A DNA stretch of 31,459 nucleotides from the NCBI GenBank assembly GCA_900757595.1, contig CAAEOL010000021.1, forward strand, positions 1 to 31,459. Reading direction: 5' to 3'. This document shows positions 23,844 through 31,459 of the stretch, in pieces; position 1 is the stretch's first letter; each line of letters opens with the position of its first letter. The DNA comes from an uncultured Collinsella sp. (GTDB lineage Bacteria; Actinomycetota; Coriobacteriia; Coriobacteriales; Coriobacteriaceae). Both the position numbers and the translations under genes were made by a program. Under the pieces are notes generated by a model. It was not told the DNA's origin and did no database searches. It was given only the letters and a program-made list of their open reading frames with translations.

Positions 23844-24760
23844 GACAGTACACCCCACCTAAGTTCGGCACCCTGCAGGCCGGCAGCCCAGGCAGAAGCA
23901 GCCATGGCACGCTTGCCATCGGGCTTAACCTCAAGCAGTTCAACCGCGCCATCAGAAAGGCCCAGGTAAACACGCTTGCTCTTGACGGCAACAGCGCCCT
24001 CGCCAAGCGACACATCGGCCGGCGCAGCATCGAGCACGCGAACCGACTTGCCGGCAATCACACAACGGGCAGGCGCGGTATCGGACGAAGCGAGCACATG
24101 ACGCACGCAATCGAGCGACGCCATCTGCGGATCCAGGCGCATCTCCTGCTTGGAAATCTTGGCAGCATGAGAGACGAGCGACTCATCCTGCTCAGTCCAA
24201 ACAGCCGAGCCATCAGCAAGCGAGGGAAGCGTATCGGCAAGCAAATTCCCACCCAGCTCGCCAAGCTCCATCGTGAGCGCCTCAGCATGCTTACCGGCAA
24301 CCGACGTAGACGCCTGGGCACAATAAGCGCCGGTATCGACGCCATGCCCAATGCGCATAATGGAAACGCCGGCAACCTCATCACCAGCAAGAATGGCGCG
24401 TTGAATGGGAGCAGCGCCACGCCAACGAGGCAACAGCGAAGCATGAACATTCACAATACCAAGCGGCGCCATATGCAGCACCACATCAGGCAAAATGCAA
24501 CCATAGGCAGCCACACAGAAAATATCAGCCCGCGCAGCCTGGAGCGCCTCAACAACCTCAGGCGTCATACGATTGGCCTCAATGACCGGCAACCCCAGCT
24601 CAAGCGCCTTAGCCTTAATAGGAGACGGCTCAAGCTTCTTACCACGCCCACGAACAGCATCTGGACGAGTAACAACAAGCGCAATCTCATTCCCAGCCGC
24701 AACAAGCGAAGTCAAAGAAGGCACCGCAAAATCGGGCGTACCCATAAACACAATACGCAT
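23840..24760 (-). CDS. fmt: Methionyl-tRNA formyltransferase
   Basis: Fmt formylates initiator Met-tRNA using 10-formyltetrahydrofolate. The 306-residue protein has MRIVFMGTPDFAVPSL at the N-terminus, the folate/catalytic motif NVHASLLPRWRGAAPIQRAI and GVDTGAYC, and the C-terminal OB-like domain. GAGGAG stands shortly before the ATG. Its codons are unusual for the window: the first two thirds of the gene favours T- and G-ending codons (GTT, GCT, CGT, ATT), giving a T/G-rich coding strand, while def upstream mostly ends codons in C. The compositional shift extends into the noncoding stretch before the gene. A 360-base gap containing a large hairpin element separates it from def. Confidence 0.96.
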   Translation of the reverse strand: MRIVFMGTPDFAVPSLTSLVAAGNEIALVVTRPDAVRGRGKKLEPSPIKAKALELGLPVIEANRMTPEVVEALQAARADIFCVAAYGCILPDVVLHMAPLGIVNVHASLLPRWRGAAPIQRAILAGDEVAGVSIMRIGHGVDTGAYCAQASTSVAGKHAEALTMELGELGGNLLADTLPSLADGSAVWTEQDESLVSHAAKISKQEMRLDPQMASLDCVRHVLASSDTAPARCVIAGKSVRVLDAAPADVSLGEGAVAVKSKRVYLGLSDGAVELLEVKPDGKRAMAASAWAAGLQGAELRWGVLS

Positions 24761-24979
24761 AAAGATCGTCTCCTCTCAACCAAAGCCGAGACGGCTAGAA
24801 AGAGCAGCGGAAAGCCAAGTACCCAGCCCATCCGCAATAACAATTCAACAAGAACAAATATACCCAAAACCAAAGAAAGAGCCGCAATAAAAGCAGCTCC
24901 CTCTCAACGAAGCAATTATCAGCGAAGACGCCCTTCCCTGGCCCGACGGCACCCGGGCGAAAAGGAGCACGAAAACGCA
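24761..24979. other. Compositionally skewed noncoding stretch between def and fmt
   Basis: No gene, promoter or repeat was recognised in these 219 bases. The plus strand is strikingly rich in A and C and poor in T, continuing the skew of the fmt gene and stopping at the hairpin element that begins at 24980. Confidence 0.5.
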
Positions 24980-25115
24980 GGCCCCTTCCGTCGCAGGGCT
25001 TAGGTTTTGCTCCACGCGCAGTTCCGCACGAGCCGAAGAGCACTTAATGTGCTCTTCGTGCGAGCAGGACTGTTTGAGCATGGAGCAAAACCTAAGCCCT
25101 GCGGCGGAAGGGGCC
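24980..25115. repeat. Large hairpin element with 35-bp arms, copy 1
   Basis: Bases 24980-25014 and 25081-25115 are reverse complements at 34 of 35 positions, and the exception is a G-T pair. The 66-base centre holds a second hairpin, CGAAGAGCAC (25034-25043) and GTGCTCTTCG (25049-25058) with loop TTAAT. The centre recurs at 31401-31459 with paired changes in the stem and an unchanged TTAAT loop. It sits nine bases after the def stop. Possible roles are a mobile palindrome, a transcript-end structure or a structured RNA. Confidence 0.85.
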
Positions 25116-25123
25116 GGTGGGAC

Positions 25124-25660
25124 CTACTCCGTCTCGCCCGGTCGAGCGCCGCGGGCCAGGGCGTCCTGGTACTCCTTGACGGCCTTGAGCCTCTGCATCG
25201 GCTTCAGTCGCTCGAACATGGTGTTGCCGTGCAGGTGATCAACCTCGTGCTGCAGGCACACGCAGAACAAATCGCCCGAGGCCTCATAGCGAATCAGGTT
25301 GGCATCCAAGTCGTACGCCTCGACGACGACATGGTCGGGACGCTCGATCTCGCAGCTGATGCCGGGGATGGACAGGCAGCCCTCGCTAAACGGCACCAGG
25401 TGGTCGCTCTGCTCAATAATGACAGGGTTGATGAGAACGTACGGATCGTAGTCGCTCTTGTCGCTGTAATCGCAGTCAATGGTGACGAGCTGAATGAGCT
25501 CGCCGATCTGCGGGGCAGCCAGGCCGCAGCCGGCGTTCTCGAACATCATTTTCTTCATCTTCTCGGCAAGCGCCTCGATCGCCGGGGTGATCTCCTCGAT
25601 GACGGCGCACTCCTGGCGCAGACGAGGGTCGGGCGAAAGTACGATTCCGTTGGCTTCCAT
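25124..25660 (-). CDS. def: Peptide deformylase
   Basis: This metal enzyme removes the N-formyl group from new proteins. The 178-residue protein contains all three signature motifs: GCGLAAPQIG (GxGxAAxQ), EGCLSIPG with the metal-binding Cys, and QHEVDHLHG with two metal-binding His and the catalytic Glu. The ATG at 25660 was chosen because AAAGG is six bases upstream; the ATG at 25666 directly touches that sequence. It follows priA by 18 bases and precedes fmt in the same direction, so the formylation/deformylation pair is kept together, though separated by the hairpin element. Confidence 0.96.
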   Translation of the reverse strand: MEANGIVLSPDPRLRQECAVIEEITPAIEALAEKMKKMMFENAGCGLAAPQIGELIQLVTIDCDYSDKSDYDPYVLINPVIIEQSDHLVPFSEGCLSIPGISCEIERPDHVVVEAYDLDANLIRYEASGDLFCVCLQHEVDHLHGNTMFERLKPMQRLKAVKEYQDALARGARPGETE

Positions 25661-25678
25661 GGCCATCCTTTCGGGTTG

Positions 25679-28132
25679 TTACATCAAATCATAGGCGTCG
25701 ACGTCAACGCTCACGCTCACGCCGCGCACGGAGCCCACCTCTTTGAGGCAGGCGTCGATATCATCAGAGACATGGTACCCTACTGGCGACTTTACAAGCA
25801 GGTGGAAGCGGTAACGGTCCTTGGCTCTCTCGATTACACATGAAGCCGGGCCCAGTATCTGCGGCACGGCGCTCCCCGCCCGCAAAAAGTCGGGCGCGGC
25901 GGCGTGCCAGCGGCGCTGGAGCAGCTTTGCGATGCGCCCAATATAGTCCTGCGCGTCATCCGCGTTCGCCGACCACACCAAAATATTGGTCAGGCGCACA
26001 AACGGCGGATACAGTGCGTCGCGGCGCTGGTCCAGGTCATAGTCGGTAAAGATCGAACGATCGTGCTCGGCAACGGCTCGGATGACCGGGTCCTCGGGCA
26101 GATAAGTCTGAATGATCACCTCGCCGGGACGATCGCCGCGACCGGCACGGCCCGCGACCTGCTCCAGCAAGTCGTAGGCACGCTCCCCCGCTCTAAAATC
26201 GGGCAGCTTGAGGGCAAAGTCAGCATTGACCACGCCCACAAGCGTGACCTCGGGAAAGTCGAGGCCCTTGGCGATCATCTGGGTGCCCAGCAGCACCGCG
26301 CAATCGGCGGCATCGAACTGCTCGAGCAGCTTTTTGTGCGCGTCCTTGCCGCGCGTGGAATCGGCGTCCATGCGAATGATGGCGACGTCGTCGGGCAGCA
26401 TCTGGTGCAGTGCGTCCTCGATCTGCTGCGTACCCAGGCCCATTTTTGCCAGGTAGCGGCTGCCGCACTTGGGACAGCGACTCGTGGGCGCGGGATACGG
26501 CTGCACGCGCCAGGACGATCCGCAGGTGTGGCACTGCAGCGTGTGCGTGCGCTCGTGGTACGTGAGCGCGGTGGAGCAGTGGTTGCAGGTGGGCACGCAG
26601 CCGCATTCGCGGCACATCAAAAACGGCGCAAAACCGCGGCGGTTGTGCAGCAACACGGCCTTTTCGCGGCGCTCGACCACACGCTCGAGGCCTTCCATCA
26701 GCGGTTTAGAGAACATGGAGCGGCTGCCGTGCGAAAACTCGCGGCGCAGGTCGGCAATGCGGACCGTGGGCAAGACCGCGTGCCCCGGGCGTTCGGGCAT
26801 CTCGACGCGCGTCCAGGTGGCGCCGCCGTACGTGCCGCGGCGGCAGCGATCGAGGGCCTCCGCAGAAGGTGTGGCCGAGCCCAGCACGAGCGGGCAGCGA
26901 TAGCGGCGCGCCATCTCGGCAGCCACCTCGCGCGCATGGTAGCGCGGGCTGGAGCCCTGCTTGTAGCTGGTCTCGTGCTCCTCGTCGATGATGATAAGAC
27001 CCAAGTCGCTGAGCGGGCAAAAGAGCGCCGAGCGGGCGCCCACGACCACACGCGCGGCACCGCTGGCGACCATATCCCACTGGTCCAAGCGCTCGCCAGC
27101 AGAAAGTCGCGAATGGAACACGGCAACCGTCTCGCCAAAGCGCGAACGGAAGCGGCCGACGGTCTGGGCCGTCAGCGAAATCTCGGGCACGAGCACGCAT
27201 GCCGAACGGCCGGCCGCCAGCACGCGCTCAATCGCCGAGAGGTAGACCTCGGTTTTGCCGGAACCGGTAACGCCATCGACAAGGACTACGTCGCCGTGGG
27301 CGTCAAGGCGGGCACGCTCAATCTGCGCGAGGGCCTGCTGCTGGCCGTTGGTAAGCGAGACCGGCGCTTTGCCGCTCGCGGAGGACAGCGTGGTCTGCTC
27401 GCTACAGCCACGCCACGCCCGGCGCTCCTCCACCACCACGACGCCGCGTTTTTCGAGCGCCTTGATGGTCGCCGACATGCTGTTGTAGAGCAGGTTGAGG
27501 TCGCGCGTCGTGACCGGGCCGCATTGGAGCGCCTCAATGAGCTGACGCTGGCGGACCGCGGTCTTGGGCGGCGTGTAGTCGAAACCCTCGGGCGTGAGCA
27601 TGACCCAACGGTTTTGGATGGGTTTGACGGCGGGGCGCTCAACGGTCCACACGCCGTCATCGACCTTGACCACGCGCGGGCTTCCGCCCGGGGGCAAGAA
27701 CAGGCGCAGGCACTCGGAAAGCGTCGCGACGTACTCGCGGCTCATCCAACGTGCGATACGGGCGGACTCGGCGGTAAAGAGCGGCTTGCTGAGGATAGCC
27801 TCGATAGGCTTGATGCGCGCGGGATCGAGAGCGTCGTTACCTTGCAGGTTGGCAAGCTCGGGCGCAATGTCGACGATGTAGCCTGCGGCCGCACGGTTGC
27901 CAAAATGAACCAGGACCGTCGATCCGACCTGGGTATCGTTGGCGAGCGACTGCGGAATGCCGTAGGCGAATGGCTCGGAGAGCACACGGGCGGGAATGTC
28001 CAGGACCACGCTCGCGTAGGCGACGACGGGCTCGGATACGGGCTCGGGCTGCGCCGGGGCGGCGACGGGGGCCGCGGACTTCGGAGCTTCCTCCGGTTCC
28101 GGCGAACCAAACAGTGACAGTTGCTCGGCCAT
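25679..28132 (-). CDS. priA: Primosomal protein N' (replication restart helicase PriA)
   Basis: PriA loads the replisome at stalled forks. The 817-residue protein has the N-terminal 3'-DNA-binding domain (residues about 45-150), a winged-helix part and the helicase core. The core carries Walker A GVTGSGKTE (Lys293), DEEH box IIIDEEHETSYKQ, GSATPS, eight zinc-binding Cys in four CxxC pairs (from CRECGCVPTCNHC to CPKCG) and QVAGRAGRG. The first residues, MAEQLSLFGSPEPEEAPK, contain QLSLF, the consensus beta-clamp-binding pentapeptide, followed by a Pro/Ala/Glu-rich flexible linker of about 30 residues. ATG at 28132 follows GGGAGG; another ATG at 28150 is in frame. It starts 40 bases after the gltX terminator. 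Confidence 0.95.
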   Translation of the reverse strand: MAEQLSLFGSPEPEEAPKSAAPVAAPAQPEPVSEPVVAYASVVLDIPARVLSEPFAYGIPQSLANDTQVGSTVLVHFGNRAAAGYIVDIAPELANLQGNDALDPARIKPIEAILSKPLFTAESARIARWMSREYVATLSECLRLFLPPGGSPRVVKVDDGVWTVERPAVKPIQNRWVMLTPEGFDYTPPKTAVRQRQLIEALQCGPVTTRDLNLLYNSMSATIKALEKRGVVVVEERRAWRGCSEQTTLSSASGKAPVSLTNGQQQALAQIERARLDAHGDVVLVDGVTGSGKTEVYLSAIERVLAAGRSACVLVPEISLTAQTVGRFRSRFGETVAVFHSRLSAGERLDQWDMVASGAARVVVGARSALFCPLSDLGLIIIDEEHETSYKQGSSPRYHAREVAAEMARRYRCPLVLGSATPSAEALDRCRRGTYGGATWTRVEMPERPGHAVLPTVRIADLRREFSHGSRSMFSKPLMEGLERVVERREKAVLLHNRRGFAPFLMCRECGCVPTCNHCSTALTYHERTHTLQCHTCGSSWRVQPYPAPTSRCPKCGSRYLAKMGLGTQQIEDALHQMLPDDVAIIRMDADSTRGKDAHKKLLEQFDAADCAVLLGTQMIAKGLDFPEVTLVGVVNADFALKLPDFRAGERAYDLLEQVAGRAGRGDRPGEVIIQTYLPEDPVIRAVAEHDRSIFTDYDLDQRRDALYPPFVRLTNILVWSANADDAQDYIGRIAKLLQRRWHAAAPDFLRAGSAVPQILGPASCVIERAKDRYRFHLLVKSPVGYHVSDDIDACLKEVGSVRGVSVSVDVDAYDLM

Positions 28133-28163
28133 GGTCTCTGTACCTCCCATCCCATACGTCTTT

Positions 28164-28197
28164 AGAAACAAGAGCCCCGCTCGGGTGAGCGGGGCTC
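28164..28197 (-). terminator. Intrinsic terminator of gltX
   Basis: On the minus strand GAGCCCCGCTC and GAGCGGGGCTC (complements of 28187-28197 and 28172-28182) form a perfect 11-bp stem with a 4-base loop, followed by TTGTTTCT. It lies 23 bases after the gltX stop and only about 32 bases before the priA start codon. Confidence 0.85.
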
Positions 28198-28220
28198 GGA
28201 TACATGCGTTTACGCGGCTG

Positions 28221-29696
28221 CTACAGCGCCATCGTGCGGGCGCGGTCGATGCGCGCCAGGCAGTCGTCGCGGCCGACGAGCGCCATGGTCTCACCCAGCG
28301 GGGGGCTCACCATGTTGCCGCAGACGGCGACGCGCACAGCCTGGAAGACAACACGCTTCTTGAGGTCCATCTGCTCGGGCAGCGGCTCAAGCGCGGCGTC
28401 GATGTTGGCAGCCGTCCACTCGTCCACGCCCTCGAGCGCGGCCTTGGCGGCATCCAGAATGGCACCCATGCCTTCCTTGGCCAGGCCCTTGTTGACGGAT
28501 TTCTCGTCATACTCGAGCGTCTCGGCCGTGGCAAAGATGGGAGCGGCGACAGTCACGGCGTCGGCCGGCATCTTGGTGCGCGGCTTAACGATGGCAGCAA
28601 GTGCGTCGATCCAGCCCTCGCCGTACTCGACGTTACCCTCGATGAGGCCTGCCTCGTGCAGCTCGGGGACCATGATCTCGTCGGCAAACTGAGCGTCGGA
28701 CATGCCGTTGATGTACTCGGCATTGACCCAGTCGAGCTTCTTGGGATCGAAGGTCGCCGGGTTCTTGGAGATGCGGTCGAGCGAAAACTTGCTGGCCAGG
28801 ACGTCGCGCGGGATGATCGTGGTCTCGCCGTCGAGCGACCAGCCGAGCAGCGCCAGATAGTTGACGAAAGCGTCGGACAGGTAGCCGGCGTCGCGGTACT
28901 CCTCCACCGAGGTGGCGCCGTGGCGCTTGGAGAGCTTCTTGCCGTCGGCACCCAAGATCATGGAGATGTGGGCGAACGTAGGCACGGGCGCGCCGAGGGC
29001 CTCGTAGACCATGACCTGGCGCGGGGTGTTGGACAGATGGTCGTCGCCGCGGATGACGTGGGTAATCTTCATCATGGCATCGTCGACGACGGTCGCGAAG
29101 TTATAGGTGGGCGTGCCGTCGGAGCGGAAGATGACAAAGTCGTCGAGCTCCTTGGCGTCGAAGGTCACCTCGCCGTGGACGGCGTCGTGGATACGGACGT
29201 CGCCGCGGTCCTCGGGCACCTTGATGCGCAGGACGTAGGGCTCGCCGGCCTCGATGCGGCGGCGTGCCTCCTCGGGATCAAGATCGCGGCAGCGGCGCTG
29301 GTAGCCCTGGAAGGGGTCCTTGCGCTCCTGCGCGGCCTTGCGATCGGCGTCGAGCTGCTCCTTGGTGCAGAAGCAGGGATAGGCCTTGCCCTCGTCCCAG
29401 AGCTTCTGGGCGGCCTGCTTGTACAGGTCCAGGCGCTCGGTCTGTGCATAAGGGCCATAGTCGCCGCCCACCTCGGGGCCCTCGTCCCAGTCCAGGCCCA
29501 GCCAACGCATGGCGCGCAGAATGATCTGCGTGTTCTCGTCGGTGGAACGGGTGGGGTCGGTGTCGTCGATGCGCAGGATGAACGTGCCGCCGTTTGCACG
29601 GGCAAAAGCCCAGTTATAGATAGCGGTGCGGGCGCCGCCGATGTGCAGCTTGCCCGTCGGTGAGGGTGCAAAGCGGACGCGAACGTCTGATGCCAT
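28221..29696 (-). CDS. gltX: Glutamate--tRNA ligase
   Basis: GltX charges tRNA with glutamate. The 491-residue class I synthetase has the HIGH-type motif APSPTGKLHIGGARTA near the N-terminus, LRIDDTDPTRS, TYNFATVVDD, HVIRGDDHLSNTPRQ and the KMSKS-type motif GKKLSKRHGA, then the helical anticodon-binding domain. The length agrees with bacterial GluRS. Whether it is discriminating or also charges tRNA-Gln cannot be read directly. The ATG at 29696 has GAGGAGA upstream; the frame extends about 30 codons further without similarity. It is divergent from metK. Confidence 0.96.
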   Translation of the reverse strand: MASDVRVRFAPSPTGKLHIGGARTAIYNWAFARANGGTFILRIDDTDPTRSTDENTQIILRAMRWLGLDWDEGPEVGGDYGPYAQTERLDLYKQAAQKLWDEGKAYPCFCTKEQLDADRKAAQERKDPFQGYQRRCRDLDPEEARRRIEAGEPYVLRIKVPEDRGDVRIHDAVHGEVTFDAKELDDFVIFRSDGTPTYNFATVVDDAMMKITHVIRGDDHLSNTPRQVMVYEALGAPVPTFAHISMILGADGKKLSKRHGATSVEEYRDAGYLSDAFVNYLALLGWSLDGETTIIPRDVLASKFSLDRISKNPATFDPKKLDWVNAEYINGMSDAQFADEIMVPELHEAGLIEGNVEYGEGWIDALAAIVKPRTKMPADAVTVAAPIFATAETLEYDEKSVNKGLAKEGMGAILDAAKAALEGVDEWTAANIDAALEPLPEQMDLKKRVVFQAVRVAVCGNMVSPPLGETMALVGRDDCLARIDRARTMAL

Positions 29697-29770
29697 GGAA
29701 ATCTCCTCGATTGCAGGATGGATGTCTAACCGCATCAGTATAAAGCAACAAAGCAACCTCCGCACAAAGG

Positions 29771-29813
29771 GCACCGACCCACTCATTTAAGTCTGTCCCC
29801 AATGAGTAGGTGC
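29771..29813. repeat. Imperfect palindrome in the gltX-metK divergent region
   Basis: GCACC...ACTCATT (29771-29787) pairs with AATGAGT...GGTGC (29801-29813) around TAAGTCTGTCCCC. The GTCCCC module with neighbouring TTAAGTC or CACGTCCCC forms recurs near 31310-31325 and elsewhere in intergenic positions of this window, so it may be a remnant of a dispersed repeat. It could also affect either divergent promoter. Confidence 0.5.
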
Positions 29814-29843
29814 GGAAAGGGTGTGAATGTTTGATTTACGCGA

Positions 29844-29849
29844 TATGAT
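29844..29849 (+). promoter_or_regulatory. Possible -10 box of metK
   Basis: TATGAT at 29844-29849 is a good -10 match about 70 bases before the metK start, but no clear -35 lies at the right distance. No SAM-riboswitch-like set of stems was recognised in the short leader. Confidence 0.3.
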
Positions 29850-29918
29850 GTGCCCTTGCATATAGAGCTCGGCGGAATGGTAACGGTCGCCGGGACACGT
29901 ATTTTGAAAGGGGCTATC

Positions 29919-31199
29919 ATGCCAGAAGAACTTCGTTCCATCCCACCCCAACACGGGTCCTTTGTTTTTACGTCGGAGTCGGTGACCGAAGGCCATCCCG
30001 ATAAGATCGCTGACCAGATCAGCGACGCCGTCCTCGACGCAATCCTCGCTAAAGAAATTGAGCTGCAGGAGCAGGGCTACATTGCGCCCAACGGCGTGCC
30101 CGCAAACGTTGAGAACGTCCGCTGTGCCTGCGAGACCCTCGTGACCACCGGCACCGTCATCGTTGCCGGCGAGATCCGCACCCAGGCATACGTCGACGTG
30201 CAGGAGATTGCCCGTGGCGTTATCCGCCGTATTGGCTACAACCGCGCAAAGTTCGGTTTTGACTGCGATACCTGCGGCGTAATGAGCCTCATCCACGAGC
30301 AGTCGCCCGATATCGCCCAGGGCGTCGACGAGTCCTTCGAGACCCAGACCGGCGCCACCACCGACCCGATCGACCTGATCGGCGCCGGCGACCAGGGCAT
30401 GATGTTTGGCTATGCCTCTAACGAGACCAAGACCCTCATGCCCATGCCGCACTACCTGGCGAGCCGCCTGGCCGAGCGCCTGGCCGCCGTGCGCCACGAC
30501 GGCACCCTGCCCTACCTGCGCCCCGACGGCAAGACCCAGGTCACGGTGCGCTACGAGGACGGCAAGCCCGTCGAGGTCACGACCATCGTCATCTCCACGC
30601 AGCACGCCGCCGAGATCGAGGACATGGGCAAGATCAAGGACGACCTCATCGAGCACGTCATCGCCCCCGTCATGGCTGCCGAGAACATGCCGTGGGACGG
30701 CGCCGATATCTATGTGAACCCCACCGGTCGCTTTGTCGTGGGCGGCCCCATGGGCGACACGGGCCTCACCGGCCGTAAGATCATCGTCGACACCTATGGC
30801 GGCTACGGCCGTCACGGTGGCGGTGCCTTCAGCGGCAAGGACTGCACCAAGGTCGACCGCTCCGCCGCATACGCCGCGCGCTGGGTCGCCAAGAACGTGG
30901 TGGCCGCGGGCCTGGCCGACCGCTGCGAGGTCGAGCTGGCCTACGCTATCGGCGTGTCCAAGCCGCTGTCTATCATGGTCGACACCTTCGGTACCGCGCA
31001 TGTTGCCGAGGACAAGATCGTCGAAGCCGTCGAGAAAACCTTCGACCTGCGCCCGGGCGCGATCATCCGCGATCTGGACCTGCGTCGACCGATCTACGAG
31101 AAGACGGCAGCCTACGGCCACTTCGGCCGAGAAGACGCCGACTTCACCTGGGAGCAAACAGGCAGGGTCGACGAGCTCAAAGCAGCCTGCGGTCTGTAA
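29919..31199 (+). CDS. metK: S-adenosylmethionine synthase
   Basis: MetK makes S-adenosylmethionine from methionine and ATP. The 426-residue protein has FTSESVTEGHPDKIADQISDA near the N-terminus, the ATP-binding hexapeptide region GAGDQGMMFGYA, and the P-loop-like GGGAFSGKDCTKVDRSAAY, with ISTQHA and PTGRFVVGGPMGDTGLTGRK between them. Length is slightly above the typical 380-400 because of a longer N-terminus (RSIPPQHGS) and insertions. ATG at 29919 has GAAAGGGG five bases upstream; the open frame upstream has no family similarity. It is a single-gene unit, divergent from gltX and closed by a strong terminator. Confidence 0.97.
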   Translation: MPEELRSIPPQHGSFVFTSESVTEGHPDKIADQISDAVLDAILAKEIELQEQGYIAPNGVPANVENVRCACETLVTTGTVIVAGEIRTQAYVDVQEIARGVIRRIGYNRAKFGFDCDTCGVMSLIHEQSPDIAQGVDESFETQTGATTDPIDLIGAGDQGMMFGYASNETKTLMPMPHYLASRLAERLAAVRHDGTLPYLRPDGKTQVTVRYEDGKPVEVTTIVISTQHAAEIEDMGKIKDDLIEHVIAPVMAAENMPWDGADIYVNPTGRFVVGGPMGDTGLTGRKIIVDTYGGYGRHGGGAFSGKDCTKVDRSAAYAARWVAKNVVAAGLADRCEVELAYAIGVSKPLSIMVDTFGTAHVAEDKIVEAVEKTFDLRPGAIIRDLDLRRPIYEKTAAYGHFGREDADFTWEQTGRVDELKAACGL

Positions 31200-31240
31200 G
31201 CTAACGAGAAAAGCCGCAACCACACATCGACGCACCAAAA

Positions 31241-31279
31241 GAAGTACCGCCCCCAAGCGGTACTTCTTTTTTTATTTTA
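31241..31279 (+). terminator. Intrinsic terminator of metK
   Basis: GAAGTACCGC (31241-31250) and GCGGTACTTC (31257-31266) form a perfect 10-bp stem with a 6-base loop, followed by TTTTTTTATTTT. This is the clearest rho-independent terminator in the window. Confidence 0.95.
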
Positions 31280-31400
31280 ACGGTGGTGAAGATGTTTCAA
31301 GATGCAAGGTAAGACACGTCCCCAGCTAATGAATTTTGTCATCTAGCAGCTCCAACCATGTATCCTTAGTCCCGAGGGGCGGGGCATAAGGTCGATCGCG

Positions 31401-31459
31401 AGTTCCGCACGAGCCGGAGAGCACTTAATGTGCTCTCCGCGCGAGCAGGACTGTCCGAG
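31401..31459. repeat. Large hairpin element, copy 2 (cut by the window edge)
   Basis: Bases 31401-31459 match the centre of the element at 25020-25080 over nearly the whole length. CGGAGAGCAC (31415-31424) pairs with GTGCTCTCCG (31430-31439) around TTAAT, against CGAAGAGCAC/GTGCTCTTCG in copy 1. The preceding GC-rich sequence (about 31366-31400) would be the left outer arm; the right arm falls outside the window. Confidence 0.75.

Noticed and set aside
24795..25081. Small minus-strand frames across the hairpin between def and fmt
   Set aside because: They run through the inverted repeat and skewed DNA, have no ribosome site, and share no protein pattern with known families.
25904..28117. 737-residue plus-strand frame opposite priA
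   Set aside because: It is a shadow of priA with no recognisable domain.
29820..29918. Possible SAM riboswitch before metK
   Set aside because: The leader is short and no set of paired helices, kink-turn or anti-terminator could be recognised.

Overview
The window looks like the chromosome of a Coriobacteriia gut actinobacterium, most likely Collinsella or a close relative. This is inferred from the GC-rich coding sequence, the GlgC/GlgD pair, the GH13-GH77 fusion, the NusG-paralog-led capsule operon and the dense palindromic intergenic repeats. There is no rRNA gene or species marker, so the genus is an inference.

Layout. (1) About 1-5,800, minus strand: a surface-polysaccharide operon read right to left. 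It runs NusG/LoaP-like antiterminator, initiating phosphoglycosyl transferase, GT4 glycosyltransferase, heparinase II/III-like protein, UDP-ManNAc-type dehydrogenase, and a truncated glycosyltransferase at the window edge. The middle genes are visibly AT-richer than the rest, as in exchangeable capsule cassettes. (2) 5,782-6,660: a long leader with a strong RNA hairpin, then tRNA-Ala(GGC) with its own promoter and terminator. (3) 6,722-8,101, minus: thiamine pyrophosphokinase and a HAD phosphatase. (4) 8,448-21,667, plus: a nearly complete glycogen cycle. It holds glgB (branching), glgP (phosphorolysis), glgC and glgD (ADP-glucose synthesis), glgA (synthase) and a GH13-GH77 fusion (hydrolysis/transfer of maltodextrins). 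A shared GGTAAAAC-type operator motif lies before glgB and before the fusion gene. (5) 21,756-21,992: a small zinc-ribbon protein. (6) 22,443-28,132, minus: rsmB, fmt, def, priA (replication restart and translation initiation/rRNA modification). (7) 28,221-29,696, minus: gltX. (8) 29,919-31,199, plus: metK.

Most interesting points. GlgA and GlgB both end in long Ala/Lys-rich tails resembling histone H1, absent from the usual enzymes. Two intergenic elements (18,031-18,174 and 22,149-22,292) share an internal core at conserved spacing, while their terminal stems differ in sequence yet stay complementary. A different hairpin element occurs at 24,980-25,115 and again at the right edge, also with compensatory changes. 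PriA begins with a perfect beta-clamp-binding pentapeptide. GlgB has Gly where the family has a conserved active-site His. All calls were made by reading the sequence; no database search was run.
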